DNA from: Polyporus tsugae
Taxonomy: Eukaryota; Basidiomycota; Agaricomycetes; Polyporales; Polyporaceae
DNA length: 64,000 nucleotides
Direction: 5' to 3'
NCBI GenBank assembly: GCA_024305745.1
Contig: JAHRBS010000008.1
Coordinates: 124,001 to 188,000 of the forward strand
Shown here: one piece after another, positions 12,066 to 23,838 of the stretch
How the letters are laid out: the number at the start of each line of letters is the position of its first letter
How positions within the stretch are numbered: the first letter of the stretch is position 1
The notes under the pieces: model-generated
What the model was told of the DNA's origin: nothing
The model's input: only the letters and a program-made list of their open reading frames with translations
The model's database searches: none
Translations under genes and position numbers: made by a program

Positions 12066-12523
12066 GATGTCTGCCACGCTGGGACATATAGGGTATTTTG
12101 TCCTTTGGCGTTCTGACTAGATGCATACCCTGCCAGCCACATGCCAAGCTCAGTGTCTGCTGTTCAAGCACGGCGTTTTTGAGCATGATTGAGCACAGTC
12201 ACATACTAGACTCGATTCGTGTACATATACGTAGATCGGACTAGATGCTTGCTAGCGGCGTCGGGGACTCGAACCATCATCATTCTTGATTCAACAGTGC
12301 ATCCAGGCCTGTTGTTACAATGTTACTTAGTGAGCTCAGCTCGGCGCAGAAAGCGGGGTGGCCGCAGTGTTATTTGCTCTCATTTGGTCTATCGGCGCTT
12401 ATCACTGAGCGAGGACGGGGTGCTCGTTAACGTTCCTCCGGCCTGAGACATGTTTTCCCTTCCCTCCACTTACGGCTACTTACGGGACCAAGCTCCATAA
12501 TAAACGACTTCTTCATTATTCCT
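12066..12523. other. Intergenic stretch
   Basis: No gene seen. Likely contains the 3' end of the F-box gene and the promoter of the next one. Confidence 0.5.
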
Positions 12524-14965
12524 ATGGCCCTCAATCAAACACCCCCGATAGAGGTCTTCGAAGCGATCATCGACCAGGCCGGCGACGATGCTAAGTCCCT
12601 CCGTCAGCTTTCTCTCACATGCAAAGCATTTCTTCCCCGTTCTCGATACCACCTATTTAGCAGCATACGTATCCGGAATCTGCACCAGATGGAGACCTCC
12701 CGTGAGTTCCTCGATTCCCATCCGTGGGTCGTCCACCTCGTGCGGAAGATTACTCTTTCCGTCGACATCGTCGAGGACAACTCCACCTTAACCATCCCAA
12801 ACATCCGCGTCCTTGATGTCGTCCCGGTGCATCTCCTCTCCCGACTTCCAAGTCTGCGTGCGTGGAAGATGAGGTCTGTCCCCCATGTGAACAGCCAGGT
12901 TTCGCTCTCGCTCCACCGCTCCGCGCTATCCTGCTACAAGAGACACGGCGGCCGCATCCAGGACCTGGAGCTAGAATTCGTCAGGTTCGACGACATATCG
13001 GACTTCATAGGACTCGTCTCTGCATTCAAGTGCATCCGCAGCCTAACCTGTGGATATCTTCATTTTCGGACGGCAAAGGAACGCAGAGCCTCCCAGGACG
13101 ACTCATTGGAGGCGAACACACTCGCTGGAACACTCAAACCGAAACGCTTGCGCGTGAGTGTTTTCGATCACTTGTCAGCGTATGGGATGCGGTGCTGAGA
13201 ACGAGGGTTTTCGAAGATTGGAAGAGACGTAGATGTTCGTGCAGCGGAATACCTCCTTGCCTCTAGTGCGGCCACGCTGGATAACCTTCTGCTCACGGTC
13301 GAGGACGGTCGGGATGGTGGCCAGTTCGGTGAGGCATCCCAACGCTCTCCCGACTCGATGACATCCTGACGACGTTCTCAGACCGGTTAGAAAGGGCGAC
13401 GCACCAGACTTCGCTCTCGCAGCTGTCGTCATTGACTCTGGTGATTCCGCAGTGTGGGACCATGTCTGCGGAGCCCCACGACCTTGACCGTGTCGTATCG
13501 CAGGCTATCTGCTGTGCCACAGGGATCCTCGAGCGTATCGAGAGAGGCCATCTGAGAGATGTGCAGGTAGTCTTCCAGGTGCATCCCATCGGAAGGCTCG
13601 GGTTCTGCCTTTCCCCGGCTGGGACGTCGTGGGAGGTGTGCAAAACGTTGGAGGAGGCACTCCTCGCCTTTCCGCTCTGTCGCATCTTGTTGCAAGATTT
13701 TATGAAGAAGCGCAGGGTGGGACGAGAGGAGTTCTGGGCTCCGACCATCCGACGTGCTTTCCCGAGGCTGAGTGAGCGGGGGCTCCTGTCTTTCCCGAGT
13801 AGTAAGTTCCCTTTGGTCCGTGCTAAGTTAGCTGCAACTGACTGACCGCGACCGTGCTCTAGCTAGAGTGGGTGCGCAGGAACTCCCCGGTCACGAGTTT
13901 CGTGTGGAGTGCATAGTGGCTTCCCACGACAGCAGACACGTAGTGACCGCTTCCAAGGATGGAACCATCATCGTCTGGGACGCAGAGCGCGGCGCGATCG
14001 TACACGAATGGCTGCCACATGGAGGTCACGCTGTCCGCGCTCTCGCATTATCTCCAGACAGCCAACGACTGGTGTCTGCCGCTGGCGGCGGGGGCGAGGG
14101 GCTCGCAGTATGGGACTTAAGCAACGGCGTCCATGAAGCTGCCGCGCTTGAGGGGCACACAAAAGCCGTCACCACCTGCGCCTGGTCCCCCGACGGCACA
14201 CTTATCGCATCGGCATCTGGGGACGGAACAGTGCGCATCTGGGACGCCCTGACGTTTGCGCAGCGGGGTCTGCTCGAGGATCCACAGGCCGTGTGGGACC
14301 CTCGATCCCTTCAGTTTTCCCCCGACGCACGCCACCTCGCTTGGGTATCCAAATCGCCCACGGACGACTACACCTGCAGCCTCTGGCGTCCCCTCGCGGG
14401 GGAGCAGCCGAAGCGGCTCTCCTCGCACCCCACCCGGCGAACCGTCCCAATCAACGCGCTTGCATTCGATCCCGAGAGCAGACGCATTGCTACTGCCCAC
14501 GGGGGCAAGGGCGGGCAAGCTGAGGAGTGTGTTGTGCGGATCTGGGACGTCGAGACCGGCGCCGCGCTCGCTGTCCTTTCAGGTCACTTGCGGCAAGTGC
14601 AGGACGTCGCGTTCTCTCCCGGGGACGGCAAATCCGTACTGTCCGCGTCGCACGACGGCTCCGTGAGGCTCTGGGACGCGGATTCGGGAACGCAAACGGC
14701 CGCGCTCGAGGTGGGCCGCGGAACTGAAGTGTCGAAGGCGTGCTTCTCGCCTGATGAGGAGTACATCGCCACTGCGTCGAACAACTTGAAGCGAGGGCCG
14801 GTGCTGCTTTGGAGGACGGGCGACCGCTCGTGCGTAGCGGCGTTGACGGGGCACAGGCTTACGGTACATCATGTCGCCTTCTCCCTGGATGGCGAGTTCT
14901 TGGCTTCCGGAGATATCGAGGGGATAGTTCGTATAAATCGTCTTTCGAGCTTCATGGGGGGCTGA
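12524..14965 (+). CDS. F-box-like / WD40 composite protein, three exons
   Basis: Exon 1 (12524-13153) starts MALNQTPPIEVFEAIIDQAG with LSLTCKAFL, an F-box-like motif, followed by leucine-rich sequence. The GTGAGT intron 13154-13216 leads in phase to exon 2 (13217-13801), which ends with the typical AFPRLSERGLLSF tail. The intron 13802-13862 joins exon 3 (13863-14965) in phase. Exon 3 is a 7-8 blade WD40 propeller; blades end in IIVWD, LAVWD, TVRIWD, CSLWRP, VVRIWD, SVRLWD and VLLWRT. Exon 3 contains no Met until its last few residues, so it cannot be an independent gene with its own ATG start. The F-box/WD40 order is that of Cdc4-type SCF receptors, though here a long LRR-like region separates the parts. 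Anomaly: inside exon 2, near 13325-13345, the frame must shift by one base, from LTVEDGRDGGQFG to LSRLDDILTTFSDRLE. Without a repair the product would stop near 13370. Confidence 0.7.
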
Positions 14966-15499
14966 GGATTGATCGTGTAGCGATCATCGTCGTAGTTCAA
15001 GTGTAGCGTGTAGATGGTTTCTTCTGGATTCCCATACCTGCATCTCAATGCTTGCGTTGAGGTCCTGACAGCACCGTTCGCCGGACGCATAGGCTGCTTA
15101 GACGCGATGCACGCAGCCAACGAATGCCTACTATACAACGCCAAGCGGGGGTAGCCGGACTGGCTCGACACCGCTTCGTCTTGGCCTCGTCTTGGCCTCA
15201 GCGTCCGGCATCGTCAGAGTATTTCTCGCCCACTTATTCCCAAGGATAATCAATGCTTTCTGTTCGTGATCATTCTCAGCCACGCCGTGACCTATGCAGA
15301 CATGAGAGACGCCGCACATTTCGACAGCACATACAATGCGCCCAACTAGCAAGATGGGACCAAACACACACAGACCGATGCCTTGTGCCACAGATATACA
15401 TGTAAACGCACACGCTACTAAGTGGGAATCAACAGTTGTCGAGAAACAACTCATGAAAGTTGCGTGTATGCACCTTGTTCTGAGCTTAACCGTACTACT
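14966..15499. other. Intergenic stretch with tandem-duplication flank
   Basis: No gene. The part near 15255-15345 (around CTTTCTGTTCGTGAT and GAGACGCCGCACATTTC) resembles 17583-17680, so the duplication that made the two downstream SIM genes included their 3' flanks. Confidence 0.6.
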
Positions 15500-17031
15500 T
15501 TACTCTTTGATCATCTCGACAGTCAAGTCGATGATGTCCTCCGGATCCACAGCTAGACTCGTTTTCTTCCGCTTCAACAGAGGTTGCTCTGCCCCGCCAC
15601 CATCCGAGTCACCGCTTGCATTCGCTAGATCGCCGCCCCTCTTTTGTGAGATCTTTCCACCGGGAAGCTGCTTGGCCGAAGAGGACACCCCAGGCGTCAT
15701 CTTGGACTTCGCAGCCTCCCTCTGATACTCCTTCACATACCGGTCGATTGCTTCGCAAATATCTGGGAGTCAGCCCACGCTCAGGGACGACACAAAGTCC
15801 GTTCGCACGTACCGGCTGAATGGGCCCGCGGGACATTAATCCAGGCCTCCAGCGATCGCTTGAGATTCTGGCGACCGACATGATTCGCCATCAGTATCCG
15901 CATCCCACCACTGATAATTCGTACGCAAGGGCACTGACCTGTGGACGCTGCGCGAACTCGTGCCAACTGGGACGAGAGTAGGGGCGTGTCTCGCAGTCGT
16001 CGCCCTTCTCGAGTATGTACAGCGCCATCGCGCGGAGGTCTTCCTCCGTGACGGGCTGCCTCTTGGGTCCGACCCGAGCTGTCTGCTTGTTCACCGTAGC
16101 GTCGACGTGGGGCTGTGGCGCATTGCGAGTCCGGGTCGGCCGGTCATGATAGGCCGATCCTTGGTCATCGCTCTCGGACTCCTCCCACTCTGAGCCTGAC
16201 TCTTCTTCGCTGAATAAGATAGCGCGGTCAGTGGCAGGTGTTCACACAGAACCATTCAATGCGGACGGGTCTTACCGAGATTGCATCTGTTCGTTCATGA
16301 GGGTTATAACTGAAGACCATGACAGACGGTCGCTGGACGCTGCATGAGCGCCCGACCGCGTCGCTGCTTGGTTGCTGGATAAAGTGCCACCAGTACCGCC
16401 GGGCGACGCTGCACCAACAGAGTTGACGTTGGAGAAGACCTTGGCATACAGTCTCTCGAAGTTTGCGACAAACCACTTCGTCCACACGTCTATCGTGGGC
16501 AGTCAGTTTATAGTCGTGTGGTGTGGGGACGACCACTCACCGATCTTCTTACGGCCGTACGTCTGGATCGCGGGCATGGTAAATCGCGGTGTACTGCGTT
16601 CGAAACGGAAATAATCGAGTGCATACCTTGCTAAGCTCCTCGAATACCTGCTGCACCGTCAGTCCGTCTTCCTCGCCTTTCCTGAGAGCGTCGCGCAGCG
16701 CCCTCTGTTCCTGCGCAGATAGCGCTGCGGGTGCCACCACCTTCTCATTGCCGTCCCTTGCATCCGCCTTCGCCTCAACCTCCTTGATCTTCCTTGACAC
16801 ATTGCTCACCAGCTCCTGGAACCAAGGCGATTCCTCTGTTGGCCCCGGGGGTAGCAATTGAAGCTGTGGCAACATCCAACCCATCGGGGGGTATTGGGAC
16901 ACCATCCAGGGGTTGAAGATGACCTGCGGGGGACACGGCTGCCACTGGAACGCCGGCGGTGGTTCTACTAACTGCTGCAGGGGCTGCATCTGCGGCTTCT
17001 GTCCGGCGAGGAGCTGATTGTAGCAACCCAT
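15500..17031 (-). CDS. Putative nuclear protein with Myb-like segments and C-terminal SIM, copy 1
   Basis: Exons on the minus strand: 17031-16627, 16562-16541 (22 nt), 16491-16276, 16209-15939, 15867-15813 and 15762-15500, all in phase. In order it has a Pro/Gln-rich N-terminus; a helical segment (SAQEQRALRDALRKGEEDG, QQVFEELSK, VWTKWFVANFERL); an acidic Ser-rich stretch; EEDLRAMALYILEKGDD with WHEFAQRPQ; then across an intron NLKRSLEAWINVPR; and a helical tail. The spacing of Trp and Arg/Lys in the EFAQRP..KRSLEAW part recalls Myb domains of the Rap1/TERF2IP type, but this is a weak reading. It ends with a basic KRKK cluster and DPEDIIDLTVE, which has the shape of a SUMO-interacting motif (V/I-I-D-L-T plus acids), as in PIAS proteins. 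It is tandem with copy 2. The function is inferred only. Confidence 0.8.
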
Positions 17032-17804
17032 CGTCGCGTTGAAGAGGAAGTGAGGCTTAGTCGAGGTCGAGCTAGCGGGGTGGGGGTGTTAAATACAGCA
17101 AAGAGGGAGAACTCAGACGACTTGTACTTACGATGAGCGTCGAGGATCGACGGGTGCACGAGGGAGAGACCAATGTGATCTACTTATACGTATATCGCCT
17201 GCAGCACATAACCAACGGCGGCGATCAGTGTCATCTGAAGTTTGGCGACTCACCGCTGCCATAGCTAAAATAGAAGCACAATATATGATGCCTCATCTGG
17301 TAATATTGTACACTGAAGAGGGTGATGTCCTCGAAACCTCTGCCGATGAGGGAGGTCGTAGTAGCTGCGGCAAGCATTGCCAAACCGTTGGGGAAGTGTT
17401 GCTGTTCCTCCGAGCGCTCCGAACCCGCATACACTGTGGGGTCACGCGGTTCGACTCCCGATCAGCGCGTTTGTGTCTGGTGAAACGATCTTCGTAGGGG
17501 TGCCCCGCATATATCTTACTTTCCGCTCGGCAGGACTTTTAGCCTTGAATAGGTGGGTGCAATGGGTTTCTCGTTCACTCATTCCAGACATCCTTTCTGT
17601 TCGTGATGTCCTACACGCCACCTACGTAGATATCAGAGACGCTGCACATTTCAGTGGCACCCACAATACGTCCACCTACCCAGACGGGTACAAAACCAGA
17701 CCGACACCTTAGCCAAGGGATGCACGTACTATGAGGGAGTCAACAGCTGTCGAGAATCGATCTCACGGAACTTGCGCGCAACTTGAGAAGCGAGCTACGC
17801 CCAT
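17032..17804. other. Intergenic stretch between tandem copies
   Basis: Upstream region of copy 1 and downstream flank of copy 2. The only structure seen is the flank similarity to 15255-15345. Confidence 0.6.
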
Positions 17805-19372
17805 CTACTCTTCTTTCTCAACAGTCAGGTCGATGATATAGTCCTGATCCACATCTTGACTCGCTTTCTTCCGCTTCAATGAAGGGTGATCCTGCATGGT
17901 CCTGCCGGCGACTTTGGCATGCTGCATCCCTGCGCCTAGTGAGGGCGATGTCATAAGCCTGTTCTCGGACTTCGCGCGCTCAGCCGCCCGCTGGTACTTC
18001 TCCACATACCGCTCGATCGCTTCGCAAGATATCAGATATTGTCGAGAGTCAGCCAAAATTTGCTCCGGGTCAGTCCAAAAGTTCGCCTGCACGTACCCGC
18101 TGCATGTGCCGGCTTCCGCGGGATGCAATTCCAGGCGTCCAATGTTCGCTTGCGTCGATTCTAGGGACCGAGACGGTTCGACGAGCTCAGTAACACCCGT
18201 ATCGGCGGATCCCAACAAGAGTGAACCCAAGAATGTATTGGTACTGACCTCGGGGCGCTGCGCGAACTCGCGCCAATAGGAAAGAGGGTAGCGGTGCGCC
18301 TCGGGGCCGTCACCCTTCTTGAACATGTAGAGCGCCATCGCGCGGAGGTCTGCATCCGTGACTGGGCCACGCTGCTTGTATGCGCGAGGGGGACGACCAA
18401 TGGGGGTTGTCTTTCTGTCCTTTGTAGCACAAGGTGGCCACGGATCGCGAGACGCGGACCTATCCGAGTCACGATAGGTCGATCCTAGGTCCGAGTCGTC
18501 GCTTGGCTCCTCCCCCTCTGATTGCGGCTCATCTCTGGATATCGCTCGGTTAGCTGCAGGCATGCACATACTAGTGCGCACACAGTCCCTTACCGAGAGT
18601 GCCTCCGCTCGTTAGTCGCTGTGAGGGTCGAAGACCGCAACGGCCGGTTGATGGACGTTGAACGCGTGCGGGACGCCGCCTGACTGCGGGATCCACTGGT
18701 GGAACCGGTACTACGTGCCGATGTGTGTTCAGTGTTAGGATTGAGGATGACTTTGGAATTGAGTTTCTCGAAGTTTGCGATAAACCACGTCTTCCACACT
18801 GCCGTCGCGTTGAGTCACCTCATACCCACAAAGTGGGAAGAGTAGTAGTGCTCACCAATCTCCGGATGGCCGTTCTTCTACAGTCGCGAGTGAGATCAGG
18901 TGCCCGGGCACTCGACCGTGTCGAAAATGTGAATGCGTACCTGGCTCAGCTCTTCGAATACCTGCTGCATCCTCATTCCGCCTTCCTTCCACTTCTTGAG
19001 ACCGTCGATGAGCGCCTTTTCGTCCTCCACAGACAAGAGTGTGGACGCCATGTTGTCCTTGTCCGAGTCGACATCCCTTTCAACCGCCTTCTTCTCGCCG
19101 CTCTTGAGCTCCTTCGAGACGGCTGCCACCAGCGCCTGGAACCAAGGTGGCTGTTCCCCTGGCGCAGGCCCCGGGACTGGCGACTGCGGTAGCAATTGAG
19201 GCGGCGTCGGGACCATTGCGGGGTAGTACTGTTGCATTTGCGCCATCCCGGGGTTGAAGATGCCTTGCGGTGGATACTGTGGCCACATTGCTCCAGGGGA
19301 TGCTGGTTGCTGCCGGTGCTGCAGCTGGGGGAACTGGCCAGTGAGGAACTCATTCATCGTCGTGTGCCGCAT
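17805..19372 (-). CDS. Putative nuclear protein with Myb-like segments and C-terminal SIM, copy 2
   Basis: Exons: 19372-18941, 18877-18856 (22 nt), 18798-18594, 18534-18249, 18160-18097 and 18019-17805, the same six-exon plan and phases as its neighbour. Key segments are EDEKALIDGLKKWKEGG, QQVFEELSQ, KNGHPEI across the 22-nt exon, VWKTWFIANFEKLNSKV, an acidic region (SEGEEPSDDSD), TDADLRAMALYMFKKGD, YWREFAQRPE, RKRTLDAWNCIPRK, and the tail AIERYVEKYQ. It ends KRKKASQDVDQDYIIDLTVE, an NLS-like cluster directly before a SIM-like core. A second in-frame ATG at 19357 is equally possible as start. The last acceptor has moved to GCGAAG before CGATCGAG, compared with copy 1. Function is inferred from motifs only. 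Confidence 0.8.
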
Positions 19373-21614
19373 TGAAGAGGATGTTGACTGAGTTCAGGTA
19401 GATCTGGCGATGTGGCGGGTGTGAACACAACAGAGGAGGAGAATCAGGACCGTTAGTACTCACTGCGAGTTGAGGACAGTGAGGGGATGGATGAAGGAGG
19501 CGGTCGGGTGGGAGTCAGTCTATATCACCGTCACGGTCAGCTACAGTGATTGACATTGAGGTTAACATTCAGCCACCTACCGCTGTAGCTAACATAGAAC
19601 CACGTCATCTTGTTCTTCATCTGGCAAGAGAATGTACCACTCAAGTTGACGTCGCCTAAATTTCTTCACCCTGGCGGTCGGTTCATCATACATGCATAAA
19701 TAACATCGACCCTGAAGTTGTCCGCCGGGCACATGTATCGGGAGAAGGAAATACAGAAAGAAAACGGCTTGGAGGCGCACCCGCTGAGAGAGAGAGAGAG
19801 GCCGCATACAAGCACTGAAGTACTGATGGTTGGGCGGAGGGAGAACATCTAACCTAGTCGGACCGCACACTTCCGCCGGAGTCCGACGGAGTCCGCCGGA
19901 ACACGTGATGATATGGGCGCCAGACCCTTCGCAGGCGCTCACGCCAGTGTCCGTGACGCCGTTCCCCGTCCCTCAGGCCTCATTCCTCTCTCGACGGCGA
20001 CAACGACGGTGATGAAGCCAGCGACAGTTCCAATATCACCCCTCCAATCTGCTCATATCTGCGCGCCGCGCTAGGACTCGACCGCTCCGCCCACCCGCAC
20101 TCGTCCCGAGGCTTCGTCGAACAGCGACAGCGTCCCGATTACCCCAGCGAAGGAGATCTCAGTATTCGAGTCCACGACCCCAAAGAGGTCGGGCGAACCT
20201 GTTCGCGACGATCATGTCGTCTTTGTCCTCTGAGAGGTGTGCTTCGGGCACGCGGTCACGGAGATTCTCGGCCGGCGCTCCGACGAGCTCGTAGACAGCG
20301 AGTTCAGTAATGGTGCGCCTCCCTTTTTCCCTTATGTATGTGGAAGATTTCGTGGGGAATGAGCTTGTATGGAAGGTGCATGCACACCCATTGAGCCTTT
20401 CGCGGGCTCGTACGCCACTTTCCTCCCGATTTTGCCAGATTTCAGTAGACCCATGTACTGTACAGTAGTGTTATCGAGTAACTGAACTGTACATAAACAT
20501 CCATCAATAGCCGATTTACCAGGGATGTATCTCTGCCGCAACTGAGTCTAGTCTACTCGAACACCGCGACCGTATAATCCGCCTCAAATACGCCTTTAAT
20601 AAGAATACAGTTGACAGGTGAGGAGGGTGTAAGCAGGCCTGTTCCCCCGCCAGGACTACGTGCACTTTGAAGACGTTGTCTAACGCTCTGGCAAGACGCG
20701 CGGCAGGACGGCGGGAGGACGCTTCCTGGAGGGTGGAACGGAATGGCGGTCTCACGTGCGCCAAGACTCCGCCGGACGTGCGCGGTCAGAATGGGTTCGA
20801 AGTTTTGGGCGGAGGGGAGGAGACGACGAGGATTGGGGACAAGGTTGAACAGAGACACCGGCAGTCGCCGGATCGGACCTCTGGCACCGCGCATGACGTC
20901 ACGAGATTCGGCGTACTACAGTGCTTGCTGTTTCTTGAAGTTACCGTGAGGCTCGTCTTCGTTCTACCCGCTACCGTTATCTATTGTAATCTTAGTCTCG
21001 GTCACCGTTGAGCTATTCCGGAAGCTGATATCATGGTTGGTATCGAGCGGACCATCAAGAATTACCAGGCCAGACTGAGAGCGAGTTTCTAAGAGGTCAG
21101 TCTGGTCTGTCTGCCAGTGTTTCCAGCGGTTCGTTAGTCATCACTGACCGGACTATAGATATCAGGCAGGCTTGCAAATGTTTTCAAAACGGTCGTAAAC
21201 GTCGGGTTCGTTCACATGGTGTCTCCCCCTCTGGACGGCTTTGTGCCCGCCCCATACGACGCGGCACGCTCGAATGGAGAAGCATAGGAGCCGTTCCTGA
21301 AGCCACTTCCGGTCGGAGATGTAGTGGTGTATGCGCGAGGGAAGGAGTGCGTCGTGACAGCTGAGCCGGTGAGTCGTAACTTGGACGTTTCATGGTGGGC
21401 TTGTATTGGTTTGACGGGAGCACTTGGAGGAGATCAACAAGATCATCCTGCCGCATCCGAACGAAGACGGGGACAAAACTGAAGTGGGCCAGCTTCGGTC
21501 ATCTATATTCCGAAGGGCCGAGGTCAAGCGGTAATACTGTACTATTGCAAAATACACGGGCCTTTATCAAAGTACCTTCAGACGACGTCTGCACCGTCAG
21601 TGAGGTACCTAGCG
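19373..21614. other. Gene-poor stretch
   Basis: No supported gene across 2.2 kb. Contains a GA tract at 19786-19800, an imperfect triplicate of TCCGNCGGAG near 19870-19895, and a broken frame near 21190-21390 that reads like former coding sequence but matches no family I recognise. A CFGH-containing stretch near 20240 is too short to assign. Confidence 0.5.
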
Positions 21615-23297
21615 TTACATCTCCACAGCCATATGGGGATTCCAACTTTTAACTATTGTAGTGAATGCCGCGCCGCGCTCAACATTCAGCCCGCTCGCCT
21701 CCCGGTAAACGATCTCTCCCCCGGTATACATAGGCCCCACGGCCCTGCCCTCGCGCTTGCACGAATACCCAGCCCTCAGACTACCTCCGCACCGGCCTGG
21801 CCGCTCAATCACGACCATAGCGTTCTGGATGGTGGGAACCGCGGTCAAAAGGCGATGCACGAACGCTTGCACGTCGAAGTCGTTGAGAGTACGCTCCGCC
21901 AAACTAAGTGATGCTGCGCTCTGGCCCGAATCGTATCCGGTACGCTGGGTTGTCTCGGCGAGTTGGGTATCATGCGTAGGATGAGCGTTGGTCCCTTCTG
22001 CTGGGGAAGATGCATTCTCCCGAGCCAGGGCGACGTCGCGCATGGAGAATGCGAGGCTGGAGAGCTGCAACCCTACAAGCGCAGATTCGAGATTGATCTA
22101 AGGAGGACGCGGGGTCAGCGTGATCGCCGATCATGGACGTATAATGACAGTGCTGGGATGGAACTCACAAGGGCCTGTCCAACGTCGAGGTCGCGGTCGC
22201 CCGCCATCAGGTCGATCATAAATGCCAGCGATCTCAAGCCCGAGGCACCATCGCTGCGGAGGGCGTCCAGGAAGCCTGCAAGGATGTCGATGAATGGGTG
22301 GTTGTCGAAGGTGATGGTGAGGAGCGTTGGTCGCGCGTACGCGAGCACATCGGTGAGCGCAAGGGGCGGATGCTCAGAAGGCACGTCCTCGAGGGACAGG
22401 CGAGGTATGCGGCAAGCGAGGCCGAGCACCCAGAGATCGACGACATGCCCAGTGAAGCTCTGAAGGTGCCTCCATCCGAAGGGCTGGCCGTCCTTAGACG
22501 GACGCTGCAGCCCCAAGTTCACCTCCCGCTGCAACTGGTGCATCGCACCACCTTCCCGAGCGAGTGTGCTCTCCACGAAAATATGGGCGAGGTTGGGGAA
22601 TGCCTTGATCAAGGGGAGCGGGTTGGGCGGGAACCTCTCGCGCAGGATGAGAGTGCGTAGGTTCGGATAGATGACTTTCGGGGGAGAGAAGGTAGTTTCC
22701 CGGGTCGTATCGAACAAGCAGGCGCATGATAACGCCTCGAGCGTGGAGGCTGACCTTTTCAGCATGACGATCGGGTGGGAGGCGGCGGCGAGGAATAAAT
22801 CGAGTGAATCGCTTGGCGGGAAGTGGATACTTGCGGAGACGAGACCCGACTGAAGGGTCCTAATCATCTCAGAGCATCGCTCTCCAACATATGCCACGAT
22901 CACGAGCGTCGTGAGGGAGCGAAGTGCAGCGAAGGTTGGAAGAAGGTAGGGATAAGACTCGAATCTCTTCCGCTCTGGCTAGGCTGAGTTGTTTCAAGCC
23001 GGTCATGCGAGGGACAAGATCGGCCAAAGTTTGGGCAACCGACTCGGGCAAAGTGACAATGTGAAGTCTGCGCACGTAGGAGCATCGCGAGAGATCTTCC
23101 GCCTGAACGAAGCGCAGGAGCGTGAGAGACTCCTCCTCTGATCCAAAGAGCTGGACTGGATCCTGAAGAACGATCTTGGCTCCTTCGTGGTAGAGGAAGC
23201 TGCAGGTTGCCATCATCGATGTCGCAGTGTCCGGAGGAGAGACAGATAAGATGGAGAGGAGGATGTCGTTGTTCAGAGGTGTCGATGACTCGGACAT
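21615..23297 (-). CDS. F-box-like/LRR protein with an apparent frameshift
   Basis: The start at 23297 gives MSESSTPLNNDILLSILSVS, with DTATSMMATCSFLYHEGAK, an F-box-like motif. It is followed by LLRFVQAEDLSRCSYVRRL and leucine-rich segments such as YPNLRTLIL, FPNLAHIFVE and RIPRLSLEDV. The gene at 63263 is a close paralogue. An intron lies at 22168-22098 (GTGAGT donor, TTAG acceptor); the last exon ends at 21615. Near 22962-22970 the frame has to change by one base to go from KQLSLARAEE to FESYPYLLPTFAALRSL. The paralogue shows the continuous sequence there, so this copy has one extra base. It is either a young pseudogene or a sequence error. Confidence 0.7.
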
Positions 23298-23838
23298 GTC
23301 TATGGATAGTCCAGATGAGTGGATCTGGGCATCGCAGGATATCAGAGCAGATGACGCTTACTGTCGACGTCGTTTCTTGTGAGGGTGGATAGATGGGTGG
23401 TGGTGGTGGTCCGGGACGACGAGCTGAGCCCTTTACGTCAAAGTAGATGCCCAAGATATGGGCTGGTTTGCCTCGCATCGAGGGTGGTCCGAGGGCTCCA
23501 GGCGTGTCGTGGGTGCATTCTGTAGAAGCAGAAGTAACTATTGAGTCGGGTTCCTCAAGTAAATGCCTACTCAACAAACAACACGTACATAGTTACCTAT
23601 CATTCTGGTGAGGCCCATTGAAGAGAGCAGACACGAAGGGACGGGGATGGTTGAGGCGAAGGTGTCTGGCGTCCGACTCGAGCCTGCGGAAGGAGCGTGG
23701 TATTTTCCCACGATCGATCAACCAACCAACCGTCGTCCGGCCTCGAGCGAGACTCAGCGCTCTACTTATCGATAAGTGGGTATCTCAGACTCTTACCGTC
23801 TACGCCTGCCCGCTGGCGGCTACACCACCGACGAAAGC
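23298..23838. other. Divergent intergenic stretch
   Basis: Separates two divergent F-box genes. A first exon of the downstream gene may lie here, because its paralogue at 60542-62844 has one more 5' exon. I could not identify it. Confidence 0.4.

Noticed and set aside
12250..12280. Minus-strand GGTTCGAGTCCCC, like a tRNA B box
   Set aside because: Stem bases do not pair and there is no A box at the right distance.
14117..14518. Minus-strand frame opposite the WD40 propeller
   Set aside because: Shadow of the WD40 exon; composition is arginine- and proline-rich, without motifs.
13868..14965. WD40 gene starting on its own at a GTG codon
   Set aside because: There is no ATG near the start, and a good in-phase splice to the preceding exon exists.
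17420..17475. GGTTCGACTCC, like a tRNA B box
   Set aside because: The T-arm stem does not pair and no acceptor stem or D arm can be found upstream.
20150..20300. Possible glutamine-amidotransferase-like CFGH segment
   Set aside because: Only a few residues match and no flanking family motif is seen.
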